Assembly: GCF_900167565.1 (NCBI RefSeq)
Contig: NZ_FUZV01000001.1
Span: 186,001-250,000 of the forward strand
Direction: 5' to 3'
DNA from: Pseudoxanthomonas indica
GTDB lineage: Bacteria; Pseudomonadota; Gammaproteobacteria; Xanthomonadales; Xanthomonadaceae
DNA length: 64,000 bases
The notes beneath the pieces were generated by a model. The model ran no database searches. It was not told the origin of the DNA and saw nothing but the letters and a program-made list of their open reading frames with translations. Positions 27,379 through 36,684 of this stretch are shown piece by piece. The position numbers and the translations under genes are program-made. Numbering within the stretch: the stretch's first letter is position 1; each line of letters opens with the position of its first letter.

Positions 27379-27429
27379 TTGCAGAGCTTCCTTTGACTGA
27401 CGGGGCTTACTGATACCGTAACGGCTGTG

Positions 27430-27458
27430 TTGAGATCGTCAAATCCGCGCTGAATAAC
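27430..27458 (+). promoter_or_regulatory. Possible sigma-70 promoter for the candidate RNA
   Basis: TTGAGA (27430-27435) and AATAAC (27453-27458) are 17 bases apart, matching five and four positions of the -35 and -10 consensus. Transcription would start near 27465. Confidence 0.35.
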
Positions 27459-27464
27459 AAACAC

Positions 27465-27741
27465 TCGACGCTGCGTGCACCTGCTTTTCTCGTCCGCGCT
27501 GGCACAGTGGTCCCCGTGGCGCCGGCCTACCCTCCTTTGACGAACCGCCGGTCCCGCCGATATTTCGATACACCCGTTTCTTGCAGTTTCCGGGTGGAAA
27601 GTCTGACCATCGGCCGCCACGGGAGAACCGACACCGGGGAGCTCTCGCCCGTGTGACGGCCGGTCGTCTCATCGAATGACCTTCGGTTCTCCGCACCTTG
27701 TCGAGCAAAAGGCGATGTCCTTGGACATCGCCTTTTGTTTT
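27465..27741 (+). ncRNA. Candidate structured non-coding RNA
   Basis: This 330-base gap has no convincing gene but several long-range complementarities on the plus strand: CACCCG with CGGGTG (about 27571-27597), GCCGAT with ATCGGC, GGAGAACCG (about 27622) with CGGTTCTCC (about 27684), and CACGGG with CCCGTG. It ends in a strong terminator with a plus-strand T-tract, and a plausible promoter lies just upstream. I checked by eye for 6S, tmRNA, RNase P, SRP and c-di-GMP riboswitch consensus segments and saw none. It could also be a decayed mobile element. Confidence 0.35.
27706..27741. terminator. Strong bidirectional terminator
   Basis: CAAAAGGCGATGTCC and GGACATCGCCTTTTG are perfect 15-base complements with a two-base centre (27706-27737); on the plus strand TTTT follows. 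It can end the wza transcript from the right and the candidate RNA from the left. Confidence 0.9.
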
Positions 27742-27805
27742 CCGCCTCCCCTTGCGCCTGCCGGCCCACTCCCGCGCCGGGGAGTGGGCAGGATTGCGTG
27801 CCCGG

Positions 27806-28885
27806 CTAGCGATCCATGTTGTATTGCGCGGCCGCGGCGTTGCTGATGATGCCCGACAGCGGCAGCAGCTGGGACAGGAAGCGGTTCCAGCGGGTCACGC
27901 CGGCCGGACCCACCCAGACCACGTCGCCGGGACGCAGATGGAAGCGATCGCCCAGCGCGAACGCCGCAGGCGATCCGGCATCCAGGTGATACACCGTCGC
28001 CGGCTCGCGCTGCAGATCTTCCATGCCGCGGATCACGTAGACCGCGCTGCCCTTGGAGGTGACCGGATTCAAGCCGCCACTGCGGCCCAGCGCCTGGGTC
28101 AGGCTCATGTCGGTGGTCTTGAAGTTGATCGCCTGCGGGCGGATCACTTCGCCCAGCACATACACTTCCTTGCGATCATTGAAGGGCAGGTACAGGCGAT
28201 CGCCGGGCTTGAGGTAGATGTCTGCCGCGACCTTGCCATCCCGGTTCAGCGCGTCCAGATCCAGCGGATAGTCCTGGCCATCGCGGCTCAGCACGAAACC
28301 GGCCAGGTCGGCCTGCTCCACATCAATGCGCGCCTTGCCCACCGCCTGCGCCAGCGTCAGCGGCACGGTATTGAATTCCTGCGGTGAGGTGTCGACGAAT
28401 GCACCGGCCACCGCCACGCGACCGCCATAGCCCACCACGTTGACGTCGACCTGCGGCGAACGCAGGTACTGGCCGAGCTTGCTGGCCAGGGTGCTGCGCA
28501 GATCTTCGATGGTCATGCCATTGACGTTGATCTTGCCCGCGTAAGGATAGAAGAACGTGCCATCCGGCTGGACCAGGCGACCGTTGGTGACGGCCTGCTG
28601 CTGGTTGCCTGCGGGCGTGGTCAGTTCGGGGTGATCCCAGACCGTCACCAGGATCGTGTCGCCGGGATGGATCTGGTAGGCCTGCGGTTTGTACTGGGCC
28701 AGCGTGGGCGGCAGGTTCACCGCGGTGCGCGGGGCGGCGACCAGTTCGGGCGTGATCGCGATCATGCGTGCATCGCTGCCTTCGACGGTACCGCCTGCGC
28801 TGGCACTGCTGTGGGTCATGCTCTGGCCGGCGCAGCCGGCCAGCAGGCCCGCCATCAACGCCAGCGACGTCAGTTGAAGTTTCAC
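27806..28885 (-). CDS. Polysaccharide export outer-membrane lipoprotein (Wza/GumB-like)
   Basis: 359 residues from the GTG at 28885, chosen because AAGAGGTG precedes it and it places the signal peptide 'VKLQLTSLALMAGLLAGC' at the N-terminus with a lipobox (LAGC). A Poly_export domain ('YQIHPGDTILVTVWDHPELT') is followed by SLBB domains ('VAVAGAFVDTSPQEFNTVPL', 'VYVLGEVIRPQAINF'). It would form the outer-membrane channel for the exopolysaccharide assembled by the locus to its right. It stands apart from the rest by 173 bases with an inverted repeat and probably has its own promoter. Confidence 0.93.
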   Translation of the reverse strand: MKLQLTSLALMAGLLAGCAGQSMTHSSASAGGTVEGSDARMIAITPELVAAPRTAVNLPPTLAQYKPQAYQIHPGDTILVTVWDHPELTTPAGNQQQAVTNGRLVQPDGTFFYPYAGKINVNGMTIEDLRSTLASKLGQYLRSPQVDVNVVGYGGRVAVAGAFVDTSPQEFNTVPLTLAQAVGKARIDVEQADLAGFVLSRDGQDYPLDLDALNRDGKVAADIYLKPGDRLYLPFNDRKEVYVLGEVIRPQAINFKTTDMSLTQALGRSGGLNPVTSKGSAVYVIRGMEDLQREPATVYHLDAGSPAAFALGDRFHLRPGDVVWVGPAGVTRWNRFLSQLLPLSGIISNAAAAQYNMDR

Positions 28886-28977
28886 TCCAGGCACCTCTTG
28901 TTTTGCCTTCGGGGGATTTGCGGTGTGTGGCGACTCATCGGGGACAGAGTGGCAAGCACGACGTGAAGAGCGCGATG

Positions 28978-29003
28978 GCATTCACAAAACGGCGGGTGAA
29001 TGC
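28978..29003. promoter_or_regulatory. Inverted repeat upstream of wza, possible operator
   Basis: GCATTCAC and GTGAATGC are perfect eight-base arms ten bases apart, about 93-118 bases ahead of the wza start. It could bind a dimeric regulator, or be a hairpin that ends the upstream ydcF-like transcript; no T-run follows. Confidence 0.4.
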
Positions 29004-29058
29004 GGGGGTTTTCGCGCTTCGATTGCTGTCGTCGAGTTCGCTGGGATGGTTCCCGTGA

Positions 29059-29817
29059 TCAATCGCGAACACAGACCGCCAGCAGCGCGACGTATTCCTT
29101 CAGCGCCCGTCCACTGCGCCAGAGCGCGCGCGGCGATGGCACCCAGCGGCTGATGACGCCGTTGCGCGAGCGCCCCTCCGGTACCGGCACCGCGGTCACC
29201 TCCGCACCCGCTTCGCGAAACAGCATCGCCGCCCGCGGCATATGCAACGCCGAGGTCACCAGCAGCACATGCCGCGACGGGCCGCCCGCCAGCGCCATCG
29301 AGTTGGTGGCGTTGTCGCGCGTGTCATTGCTGTGTTCTTCCAGCCGCAGTGCCGAACGCGGCACGCCCAGGCGGGTAATGGCTTCGGCCATGCGCTCGGC
29401 TTCGGTCACCTGCTTGTTGCCGCCGCCACTGAGGATGATCACCGGCGCCCTGCCCGCCTTCCACGCACGCGCGCCGGCAGCCAGGCGGCTGTACTGCAGA
29501 TCCTCGGCGTCCACGTCCGGCCGGTGCATCCATCGATAGGAACTGCCGCCGCCCAGCACCACGATCGCGTCGGCGGTCGGCAAGGCGCTGGCCTCCTTCA
29601 CCACCGGATAGCGTCGTTCCAGCAACTGCCGCCCGCCTTCGGAGATGACCGGCAACGACCACAGCACTGACCAGGCCACGCCGATCACCGCCACGCCGGC
29701 CGCCAGTCGCCGGCGCTTGAGCAGCAGCAGGCAGCCGCCCACCGCCAACAACAGCAGGGTCAGGCTGGGTGGATAGGTCAACGAGACGATCAGTTCGCGC
29801 AGCGCCACGGCGATCAT
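29059..29817 (-). CDS. YdcF family (DUF218) membrane-anchored protein
   Basis: 252 residues. Two N-terminal membrane helices (about 14-32 and 40-56) precede a DUF218 domain with 'ADAIVVLGGGSSYRW', 'PVIILSGGGNKQVTEAERMA' and 'LEEHSNDTRDNATNSMAL'. Relatives include SanA, ElyC and YdcF, implicated in envelope polysaccharide or cofactor binding; ElyC affects peptidoglycan and lipid-carrier metabolism. Its place at the end of the polysaccharide operon (ATGA overlap with the EpsG gene) suggests a role in the same pathway, perhaps in lipid-carrier handling. Confidence 0.88.
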   Translation of the reverse strand: MIAVALRELIVSLTYPPSLTLLLLAVGGCLLLLKRRRLAAGVAVIGVAWSVLWSLPVISEGGRQLLERRYPVVKEASALPTADAIVVLGGGSSYRWMHRPDVDAEDLQYSRLAAGARAWKAGRAPVIILSGGGNKQVTEAERMAEAITRLGVPRSALRLEEHSNDTRDNATNSMALAGGPSRHVLLVTSALHMPRAAMLFREAGAEVTAVPVPEGRSRNGVISRWVPSPRALWRSGRALKEYVALLAVCVRD

Positions 29818-30884
29818 ATGACGATCCCCCGCGTGACAAACACGAAGAACACCAGGCACGAGAACAACAAACCGCAGCGCAGCACCAAGGGATTGCGCAG
29901 CGGCGCGATGCGCGCATGGCACAGCACCGCCGCCAGGATCATCGACACCGCCAGCCAGCCCGGCAGCAGGTAGCGGTTGGAGAAATAGCCCCAGCCAATG
30001 ATGAAGAACGGCATCACCATCACCAGGTAGACATTGGCGCTGTCCAGCACGCGTTGACGCCATTGCGCCTGCACCAGTGGCGCCAGCATGTGCACCAGCA
30101 GGTACCAGAAGCCGGTGAACACGGCAAAGTCCACCCGCACACCGGAGCGGTACAGGGTATTGGCGGTGTATTCCATCACCAGGTCATAAAAGGCTGGCGA
30201 AGCCGCGCGCACCAGCAGCATCGAGCCACCGGAGACGTACAGCGCGAACGCGGTCACCGCGACCACGCGCAGCCAGCGCGTACTCAACAACAACGCCGGT
30301 GCGCACAGCAGGTACATCAGCGAGGACAGGTGCAGGCTGGTGGCAACCGCGCCCCACAGCAGGAAGCCGCCCCAGCGCCGGCGGTGAAAGGCCAGCAACG
30401 CCGCAAACACCAGCGGTGCGGCCAGACCCTGCCGCAGTGCGTTGATCGCCGCATTGGTGAACATTGGCGAGATGAAGAGCAGCATCAGGCTGGCGCAGTA
30501 CAGGGTCTGCCAGCTGACCGGCGTGTCCAGATAGCGGCGGTAGTTGCGGATGGCGATGCCCACGCCGACCAGCAGCAAGGCGAACAGGCCCATCTGGTAG
30601 CCGACCAGGTTCAGGCCCAGGCGGTTCAACAGATAGCTGAGATAGACGAAGCCCGGCTCCAGCCGCGTTTCCGGCAGTCCACCGTTGAGCGCGTCGAAGA
30701 AGTTGGCGTAGGTTTCGGTATCGGTGCCGGTCTCGATCGAGCGCGTGCCCACCAGCCAGCAGCCGAACAAGCCGACCACCAGCACCAGCAACAGCCCCAG
30801 CCAGCGTTTGGCCTGCACCTCGCCGGCATTGCGCACGTGCGGCGGCGGCGCGGCGTGCAAGGCCCTGACCGGCACGGATCTCAT
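29814..30884 (-). CDS. EpsG-family polysaccharide polymerase (Wzy role)
   Basis: 356 residues with about ten membrane helices. 'GTDTETYANFFD' near the N-terminus and 'FISPMFTNAAINALRQGLAA' in the middle are typical of the EpsG family (the R-Q-x-x-A loop). In Wzx/Wzy systems the protein in this position joins lipid-linked repeat units in the periplasm. It overlaps both neighbours by four bases. It is the only polymerase candidate in the locus. Confidence 0.85.
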   Translation of the reverse strand: MRSVPVRALHAAPPPHVRNAGEVQAKRWLGLLLVLVVGLFGCWLVGTRSIETGTDTETYANFFDALNGGLPETRLEPGFVYLSYLLNRLGLNLVGYQMGLFALLLVGVGIAIRNYRRYLDTPVSWQTLYCASLMLLFISPMFTNAAINALRQGLAAPLVFAALLAFHRRRWGGFLLWGAVATSLHLSSLMYLLCAPALLLSTRWLRVVAVTAFALYVSGGSMLLVRAASPAFYDLVMEYTANTLYRSGVRVDFAVFTGFWYLLVHMLAPLVQAQWRQRVLDSANVYLVMVMPFFIIGWGYFSNRYLLPGWLAVSMILAAVLCHARIAPLRNPLVLRCGLLFSCLVFFVFVTRGIVI

Positions 30885-31717
30885 GACACCTCCCGGGGCT
30901 GCTGCGATCGCATCGCCAGCAACAGCCGTCGGCGCGCACGCCGCAGGATGCCGAAGCCACGCGCCAACCAGTGTTCGCTGCGGGTCACCAGGCCTTGGCG
31001 CAGCAGCTCGTGGCGCACTTCACGACCGGCGCGATGCATCGCGGCCAGGTCGCCGCTCAGGCCGCTGGCACCATAGGTGGGCTTGTGCCAGTACGCCAGC
31101 ACCTGATTGATCTTGGCGCAGCGGTAGCCGGAGAAACCGATCTGCGCCCACAGCAGGAAGTCCTCGACGCGGCGGAAATCTTCATTGAAACGGAATGGCA
31201 GATCCCGGCGCAGGATCACCGAGGCGGTCGGAAACGGATTGTTGAGCAGGAAGCGCTTGCGTCCAATCGATACGGTCTTGATCGGCATGCGCAGCGGCGG
31301 CACCGGCAACGTACGCTCGCGCACGGCCATGCGATGGGCGATCAACGACAGCTCGGGGTCGGCCTCCAGCACCGCCATCTGCAGATCGATTTTCTCCGGC
31401 ACCCAGGTGTCGTCGGCGTCGAGGAAGGCGATGTAAGGCTGGCTGGCCGCGGCCCAGCCCAGGTTGCGCGCGCGCGACGGGCCACCGTTTTCCGGACTGG
31501 CAATGACCTCGACCCAGCCGGCCGGATACTGCTGCGCCAGCGCATGCAGGACATCCAGGGTGTCATCCGGGCTGGCGTCATCCACCAGCAACACCTGCGC
31601 CACCGGGCGGGTCTGCGCGGCAATTGACGCCACCGAGGCGGCAATGGTGTCGCCGCAGCGATAGCAGGGAATGACCACGCTGATCGGGGCGATGCGTCGG
31701 GAAGGCTGGCTGGTCAT
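30881..31717 (-). CDS. Glycosyltransferase family 2
   Basis: 278 residues from the ATG at 31717. A GT-A domain opens with 'ISVVIPCYRCGDTIAASVAS', and shows 'LLVDDASPDDT', 'GGPSRARNLGWAAAS' and the metal-binding 'YIAFLDADDTW' (DxD). The acceptor-side motif appears as 'RVEDFLLWAQ'. It adds a sugar to the lipid-linked repeat on the cytoplasmic face; sugar identity unknown. Overlaps ATGA with the genes on both sides. Confidence 0.92.
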   Translation of the reverse strand: MTSQPSRRIAPISVVIPCYRCGDTIAASVASIAAQTRPVAQVLLVDDASPDDTLDVLHALAQQYPAGWVEVIASPENGGPSRARNLGWAAASQPYIAFLDADDTWVPEKIDLQMAVLEADPELSLIAHRMAVRERTLPVPPLRMPIKTVSIGRKRFLLNNPFPTASVILRRDLPFRFNEDFRRVEDFLLWAQIGFSGYRCAKINQVLAYWHKPTYGASGLSGDLAAMHRAGREVRHELLRQGLVTRSEHWLARGFGILRRARRRLLLAMRSQQPREVS

Positions 31718-32889
31718 GCGTCGGCGTGCTCCCGCGCCCACGGCGCGCACAGGAAGATCTCTTGCGCCTTGCGGGTGTATACGGAGGGTGAAGCGGCGCC
31801 CACCTCGCGTTCCTTCAGCAAGGCAATGATCACGTCGCTGAAGGATTCGCCCTGCTCGGTGGTGATGCGGCGATGCGCCGGCAGGCCGATGTCATCGGCA
31901 AAGTCGCGGCATTTGCGGTGATAGTCGACGATCGCGAACGGCACCCCGCACAGCCAGGCGACGATGGCGCCGTGCAGGCGTGCGCTGATCATCGCGTCGC
32001 AGCGGTTGATCGCGGCGACCATCGCCAGCGGATCGGGCCGGGTGTAGTTCAATACGTTGGCCGGCACGGCGTGCTGGCGCAGCTGTGCAGCCAGGGCATC
32101 GGCCAGGGCGGCGTCGCCATGCTGCGGATGCTCGTTGAGGCTGAATACGTCGACCACCACTTCGCGCTGCCGCGACCAGCGCGCCACCACGTCCACCAGT
32201 GCCTGCTGCCAGGCGGCCTGGGACGGTGCGGGATAGGCGCCGGCTTCGTTGTAGTTGCACGGCGCCACGCCAATGCGCAGCGGATCGCCGGGTCGGCGCG
32301 GCTCGCGTTTCGGAATCGCCTCCAGCGACGGCAACAGCGCGGCCAGATCGCAGCCGGCGTGGGTCTGCGCGGACAGGCCCATCCGGCGCGTCCATTCGAA
32401 CGAACGCTGGTCACGGACCGACAGGTACTGGAAGCGATCCAGGAACGAGGCGGCCGCTTCTTCCTGCGCAGGCTCGCTGAAAGGACCAATCGATACGCCC
32501 ACGGCCGCCAACTGCAGGCCGCGATGACGGCGCGCGGCCTGCATCATCGGCTTGCGGAAGGATTCGCGCGCGGTGATCACCGAGCCACCGCCCATCACCA
32601 GCACATCCGAGGTCAACGTGGCGCTGGCAAAACTGAGCAGCCGACTGCTCTTGCCCAGCGCGCCCATCGCGCCATACCAGTCGGGCGGATAGAACGCCGG
32701 CACGGTGCTGCGCCCGGCCATGCCGGTCAACGGCGGCCCCACCAGCAAGGCGGGCGCATCCCACCAACGCTGCGCTGCCTGCGTGCAGATCACGCCAAAC
32801 AGGTCATCGCCAAAGTTGCGCATGCCGTAGTAACCGGTAAAGGCCGAACGCGGTCCCTGCAAACGCGGCGGGCTGCCAGAGCTGTCCAT
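31714..32889 (-). CDS. Polysaccharide pyruvyl transferase family protein
   Basis: 391 residues. 'GYYGMRNFGDDLFG' and the C-terminal 'CDAMISARLHGAIVAWLCGVPF' are hallmarks of the CsaB/GumL/WcaK superfamily, which adds pyruvate ketals from phosphoenolpyruvate to sugars. It predicts an acidic, pyruvylated polymer, as in xanthan. The family also contains non-pyruvyl members, so the reaction is inferred from family and context. Its ATG shares one base with the flippase stop (TGATG). Confidence 0.87.
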   Translation of the reverse strand: MDSSGSPPRLQGPRSAFTGYYGMRNFGDDLFGVICTQAAQRWWDAPALLVGPPLTGMAGRSTVPAFYPPDWYGAMGALGKSSRLLSFASATLTSDVLVMGGGSVITARESFRKPMMQAARRHRGLQLAAVGVSIGPFSEPAQEEAAASFLDRFQYLSVRDQRSFEWTRRMGLSAQTHAGCDLAALLPSLEAIPKREPRRPGDPLRIGVAPCNYNEAGAYPAPSQAAWQQALVDVVARWSRQREVVVDVFSLNEHPQHGDAALADALAAQLRQHAVPANVLNYTRPDPLAMVAAINRCDAMISARLHGAIVAWLCGVPFAIVDYHRKCRDFADDIGLPAHRRITTEQGESFSDVIIALLKEREVGAASPSVYTRKAQEIFLCAPWAREHADA

Positions 32890-34184
32890 CAGCGCAGCTC
32901 CCCTTTGCGTACGCGGCGCGCTCCGTACGCCATCAGCGCTAGCAGCAACGCCTCGGCGCCGACGGTGGCCCATGCGGCGCCGGTTTCGGCCAGCGCCGGA
33001 ATCAGGGCCAGGTTCAACAGCACCGCCGCCAATGCCGCCAGCGCCATCGCCGCCACCCGGTAGCGCATATGGCGCTCGGTCAACAGCACCGAACCCACCG
33101 CCGTGGACAGGAAGCGCAGCGGCACGCAGATCGCCAACAGCCGCAACAGCGACTCCAGGCCGTCGTAGGCCTGGCCAAACACCAGCGTGGCCCAGGGCGC
33201 GGCGACATACAGCAGCGCGGCGACGATCAGCCCGCTGGCCAGCATCGCCATCGCGCCCCAGCGATACACCTGATCGAAGCGTGCGCGGTCGTGCACCGCC
33301 CAGCGATGCAGTTTGGCAATCAGGAACTTCTGGTACACCGTGGCGGGAAACAGGTAGATCGCGGTCATCACCGCCAGCGCGATGCCGAAGTGGCCGGCCG
33401 CGGCATCGCCGGCCAGATACTTCAGCAGCACCGTGCCAATCTGGAAGAACACCGGGTACAACACCGCCGCCATCCCGTACGGCCAGGCCTGCCAGGCCAG
33501 TTCGCGGATGCCCGGCTTCGGCGCGTCACTGCTTTGCAGCGAGGCGCCATGCCCATGCAGCGACCAGCGGCCGCGCGCCATCGCGATCCACTGCGGGGCG
33601 GCCATGGCCAGCACCAGCAGCGCCAGCACGGCATAGGCCCAGGCCACTGAAATCAGCGGCATCGCCAACCAGGCCGTGGCCAGCAAGGCCACCAGCAAGC
33701 GCCCACCGGGCACCAGCAATTGCCAGCCCGCCAGCGCAGCGTGGCGATCTTCCAGCCGCAGCTTGCTGCCGATCTGTTCCACCGCCAGCAAACCCAACAC
33801 CACCGGCGACAGCACCAGCAGGAACTCGCGCGTGCGCGCATCCACCGGCGGGCCCCACAACGCCCATGCCACCAGCACCGCCAGCGTCAATGCGGTGGTG
33901 AGCGTGATGAAACGTTCGCTGGCCACGCGCCAGCGCTGCGCCGCCCAACCCTCCGCACCAAATACCTTGAGCCGGTATTGCGACAGGCCGAAGCCGGCCA
34001 ACGGCGCAATCACCGTGACCGTCGCCAGCGAGGAAGCGAACAGACCATAGTCATCCGGCCCGTAGCGACGCGCCAGCAAGGTCTGGGTAAGGAACACCAT
34101 CGCCGCGCCGGCCGCAGTGGCCAGCGACAACAACGACAGCGCAGTCATCGCGGGGCGCAGGGGCATGGGCATTGCGCGCTGCAT
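32889..34184 (-). CDS. Wzx-type oligosaccharide flippase
   Basis: About 431 residues, twelve to fourteen predicted helices of the MATE/MOP fold ('AAGAAMVFLTQTLLARRYGP' at the start, 'PATVYQKFLIAKLHRWAVHD' in the middle, 'LLRLLAICVPLRFLSTAVGS' later). It would move the undecaprenyl-linked repeat unit to the periplasmic side. The ATG at 34184 overlaps the stop of the GT4 gene (TGATG); a GTG one codon earlier is also possible. Confidence 0.88.
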   Translation of the reverse strand: MQRAMPMPLRPAMTALSLLSLATAAGAAMVFLTQTLLARRYGPDDYGLFASSLATVTVIAPLAGFGLSQYRLKVFGAEGWAAQRWRVASERFITLTTALTLAVLVAWALWGPPVDARTREFLLVLSPVVLGLLAVEQIGSKLRLEDRHAALAGWQLLVPGGRLLVALLATAWLAMPLISVAWAYAVLALLVLAMAAPQWIAMARGRWSLHGHGASLQSSDAPKPGIRELAWQAWPYGMAAVLYPVFFQIGTVLLKYLAGDAAAGHFGIALAVMTAIYLFPATVYQKFLIAKLHRWAVHDRARFDQVYRWGAMAMLASGLIVAALLYVAAPWATLVFGQAYDGLESLLRLLAICVPLRFLSTAVGSVLLTERHMRYRVAAMALAALAAVLLNLALIPALAETGAAWATVGAEALLLALMAYGARRVRKGELR

Positions 34185-35335
34185 CACGCCGCTTCCAGGG
34201 TGGGCATGGGCAACAACTCGCCGTAGACATCACAGGTCTTGCGGATGACCACGCGCTCGTCGAAATCAGCCAGGGCGCGTTCGCGTGCGCGCGCGCCGAG
34301 CCGCGCCAGCAGTTCGCGATCATCATCCAGCCGCGCCAGCACTCGCGCCAACGACGCCGCACTGCGCGGTTCCACATGCAGTCCGTCATCGCCATCGCAA
34401 CTGACCACCTCGCGGCAGCCGGGCAGATTGGTAGTCACCAGCGCCACGCCGCAGGCACCGGCCTCGATCAGGCTCTTCGGCACCCCTTCGCGGTAGTAGC
34501 TGGGCAGGGCCATCACATCCACGCTGCGCAACAGCGCCGGCATGTCATCGACATGGCCCAGCCAGTTCAACACGCCTTTGTCGTGCCAGCTCTGGATTTC
34601 CGCGCCGTCGACCGAATGCGGATTGCCGGGATCCGGTTGCCCGGCCAGCAGGAATTCGATGTCGCGCCCCTGCCCTTTGAGCATCAGCGCGGCGTCGATG
34701 TATTCGTGGATGCCCTTCTCGCGCAGCAGGCGCGCGGCCAGCAGCACGCGCAAAGGCCTGCGCGGGCCGCCGGTCTCGCGTTGGCGGAAGCGCGCGATGT
34801 CGACCCCGGAGCTGCGGATCAGGCGGATCTGTCGGGCCGGCGCAAGGCGTGCGCTTTCGAAGGCGGCGGCATCGTCCGGGTTCTGCAGGATCACCCGCGA
34901 GCGTTCGCCGCCGAGGGCGCCGCGCATCAAGGCGGACACCAATGGACGCAGCAGGCGCGCCTTGGGTTGCTCGCTGGCGAACACATACCCCAACCCGGTC
35001 ACCGCGTTGACGGTGGCCGGCACTCCGGCGGCGCGCGCGGCCAGCGCGCCGTACACGGCGCATTTCAGGGTGAAGCTGTGCAGCAGCTGCGGACGTTCTT
35101 CGCGCAGCAACTGCACCAGCCGCAGCATCGTGCCGGCTTCGCGCAGCGGATTGAGGCTGGCGCGTTGCATCGGCAACGGCAGCCAGCGCACACCGTGGCG
35201 CTCGAAGCGTCCGCCAAAGTCACCGGGCGGCGACACCATCACGACGTCGATGCCCATGGATTGCAGTTGCAGCGCGGTGGAAAGACGGAAGTTGTACAGA
35301 TACCAGTCGGTGTTAGCGAACAGGATGAATTTCAT
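34184..35335 (-). CDS. Glycosyltransferase family 4
   Basis: 383 residues, GT-B fold. 'MKFILFANTDWYLYNFRLST' is the start typical of the WcaI/PglA-like subgroup, 'VNAVTGLGYVF' follows, and the donor-binding C-terminal half carries 'LLAARLLREKGIHEYIDAA' and 'PSYYREGVPKSLIEAGACG' (EX7E-like). It is the first gene after an internal terminator and a possible -10 element, so it likely opens a second transcript of the locus. Confidence 0.92.
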   Translation of the reverse strand: MKFILFANTDWYLYNFRLSTALQLQSMGIDVVMVSPPGDFGGRFERHGVRWLPLPMQRASLNPLREAGTMLRLVQLLREERPQLLHSFTLKCAVYGALAARAAGVPATVNAVTGLGYVFASEQPKARLLRPLVSALMRGALGGERSRVILQNPDDAAAFESARLAPARQIRLIRSSGVDIARFRQRETGGPRRPLRVLLAARLLREKGIHEYIDAALMLKGQGRDIEFLLAGQPDPGNPHSVDGAEIQSWHDKGVLNWLGHVDDMPALLRSVDVMALPSYYREGVPKSLIEAGACGVALVTTNLPGCREVVSCDGDDGLHVEPRSAASLARVLARLDDDRELLARLGARARERALADFDERVVIRKTCDVYGELLPMPTLEAA

Positions 35336-35363
35336 GCAATGCGCCGTGGGGGACGTTCCGCCG

Positions 35364-35369
35364 ATTCTA
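35364..35369 (-). promoter_or_regulatory. Possible -10 element for the second EPS transcript
   Basis: TAGAAT read on the minus strand, about 30 bases ahead of the GT4 start. No good -35 hexamer at standard spacing; offered only because the terminator upstream makes a promoter here likely. Confidence 0.25.
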
Positions 35370-35434
35370 GGCGTGCCCCTCGCGCAAACCGTTCACGCGC
35401 TCACCACTTCCCCGACGCCACGCTCAGACAAATG

Positions 35435-35466
35435 AAAAGGGCGACCCGTTCGGGCCGCCCTTTTCT
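35435..35466. terminator. Internal terminator of the EPS locus
   Basis: GGGCGACCCG and CGGGCCGCCC pair (one mismatch) around TT at 35439-35460, with AAAA before and TTTT after, so it works on both strands. It sits about 30 bases after the stop of the first beta-helix gene, between it and the GT4 gene. Confidence 0.85.
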
Positions 35467-35496
35467 TCTTGCTGTCACACAGGCTTGTCGCGATTT

Positions 35497-36684
35497 TTAC
35501 TTGGCGTAGCTGTTGGTGTTGACTGTAATCGCGGTTGCCGTGCTGACCTTGGCCACATGCGCGCCGTTGCCCTGGTTGCCGGCGACCAGCCCGGTCATCG
35601 AGACCAGCGGGTTGAGCACCGTGTTCACCCCATGCAGGCGGGTGTTGTTGTTGCGCGAGATGTTGCCGCCGAACTGGTAGTTCTTGGTTTCGCTGCCGAA
35701 GTTGGTGCCCAGCAGGTAGTTGTGGCGGATCGTGTTGCCGGTGATGGTGCCGCCGTCCGGGCCGATGGTCAGGATGCCGTTGCCACCGTTGTACTCGATG
35801 GTGCAGCTCTTGACCGTGACGCCGGCGACGCGCTTGTAGACCAGGATGCCGTTGCCGGCATTCTTGCGGATCAGGCAGTTCTCGATATGCACCGTCGAGG
35901 TGCTGCGGCCGTCGTTGGCATCCGGCTCGATATCGATGCCGCATTCAGGGGCGATGCCCTTGCTGGCGCTGAACTCGCTGTCGTACACCTTGACGTTGGT
36001 GGCGCAGCCGATGGTCAGACCCTGGCGGCGGTTGCCGGTGGACACCACGTTGTCGATGATGATGTCGTCGCAGGGAATGGTCGGCGCGCCGGTCACCATG
36101 GCGCCGCCGATGGAGATGCCATCGCCGAAGCACTTGGAGATGTGGATGTCGCGCACGGTCACCTTGGTCGAACCGCGGACCATGATGCCGTGGCCCCATT
36201 CACCGGTGGTGCCCAGGTGGTTGTCGCGGTCGCCGATGATCTGGCCGCCGGAGATCTCCACGTTGGTGACCTTGTAGACCATCAGCACGTAAGCGCGTTC
36301 CTGGTTGTTGCGCTTGGCCCGCAGGATCGCGCCCGGCTGCAGCTGCAGGTGCATATTGCTGCGCAGGCGGACATTGCGGACCGGGTCGATCACGTAGTTG
36401 CCGGCCGGCACCACGACCGTGCCGCCGGCGGCCGGCAGCGCGTTGACCGCGGCCTGGAAGGCGGTGGTGTCGTCATTGGCGCCATTGCCCAGCGCGCCGT
36501 AGTTGCGCACGTTGAGCGAAGCGGTGCCGCGGGTACGTGCGGCGGGGGTGTAAGCGGCGAACGCCTTCGGGATGCCGATGGTGTACATGGCGGCCGGGAC
36601 GGCCAGCATCAAAGTGTTGCGCAGAAAATCGCGCCGAGGCTTCCCTGCCTCGTGTGAGGAGCACACGAGTGCATTGCTGTTCAC
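35497..36684 (-). CDS. Right-handed beta-helix repeat protein, Tat-exported
   Basis: 395 residues. I prefer the GTG at 36684 (AGGGG upstream), which puts the twin-arginine motif RRDFLRN near residue 17 before a hydrophobic stretch ([19 protein letters not shown]); an ATG at 36726 is the alternative. The body is a pectate-lyase-like beta-helix beginning '[20 protein letters not shown]', with repeats such as '[20 protein letters not shown]'. Similar proteins act as polysaccharide lyases, epimerases or hydrolases. Its paralogue is at 37018. No catalytic residues can be assigned by eye; a role in trimming or modifying the exported polymer in the periplasm is inference. Confidence 0.88.
   Translation of the reverse strand: MNSNALVCSSHEAGKPRRDFLRNTLMLAVPAAMYTIGIPKAFAAYTPAARTRGTASLNVRNYGALGNGANDDTTAFQAAVNALPAAGGTVVVPAGNYVIDPVRNVRLRSNMHLQLQPGAILRAKRNNQERAYVLMVYKVTNVEISGGQIIGDRDNHLGTTGEWGHGIMVRGSTKVTVRDIHISKCFGDGISIGGAMVTGAPTIPCDDIIIDNVVSTGNRRQGLTIGCATNVKVYDSEFSASKGIAPECGIDIEPDANDGRSTSTVHIENCLIRKNAGNGILVYKRVAGVTVKSCTIEYNGGNGILTIGPDGGTITGNTIRHNYLLGTNFGSETKNYQFGGNISRNNNTRLHGVNTVLNPLVSMTGLVAGNQGNGAHVAKVSTATAITVNTNSYAK

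Noticed and set aside
27465..27741. Identification as 6S RNA, tmRNA, RNase P RNA, SRP RNA or a c-di-GMP riboswitch
   Set aside because: None of the conserved core segments of these RNAs could be found by eye on either strand.
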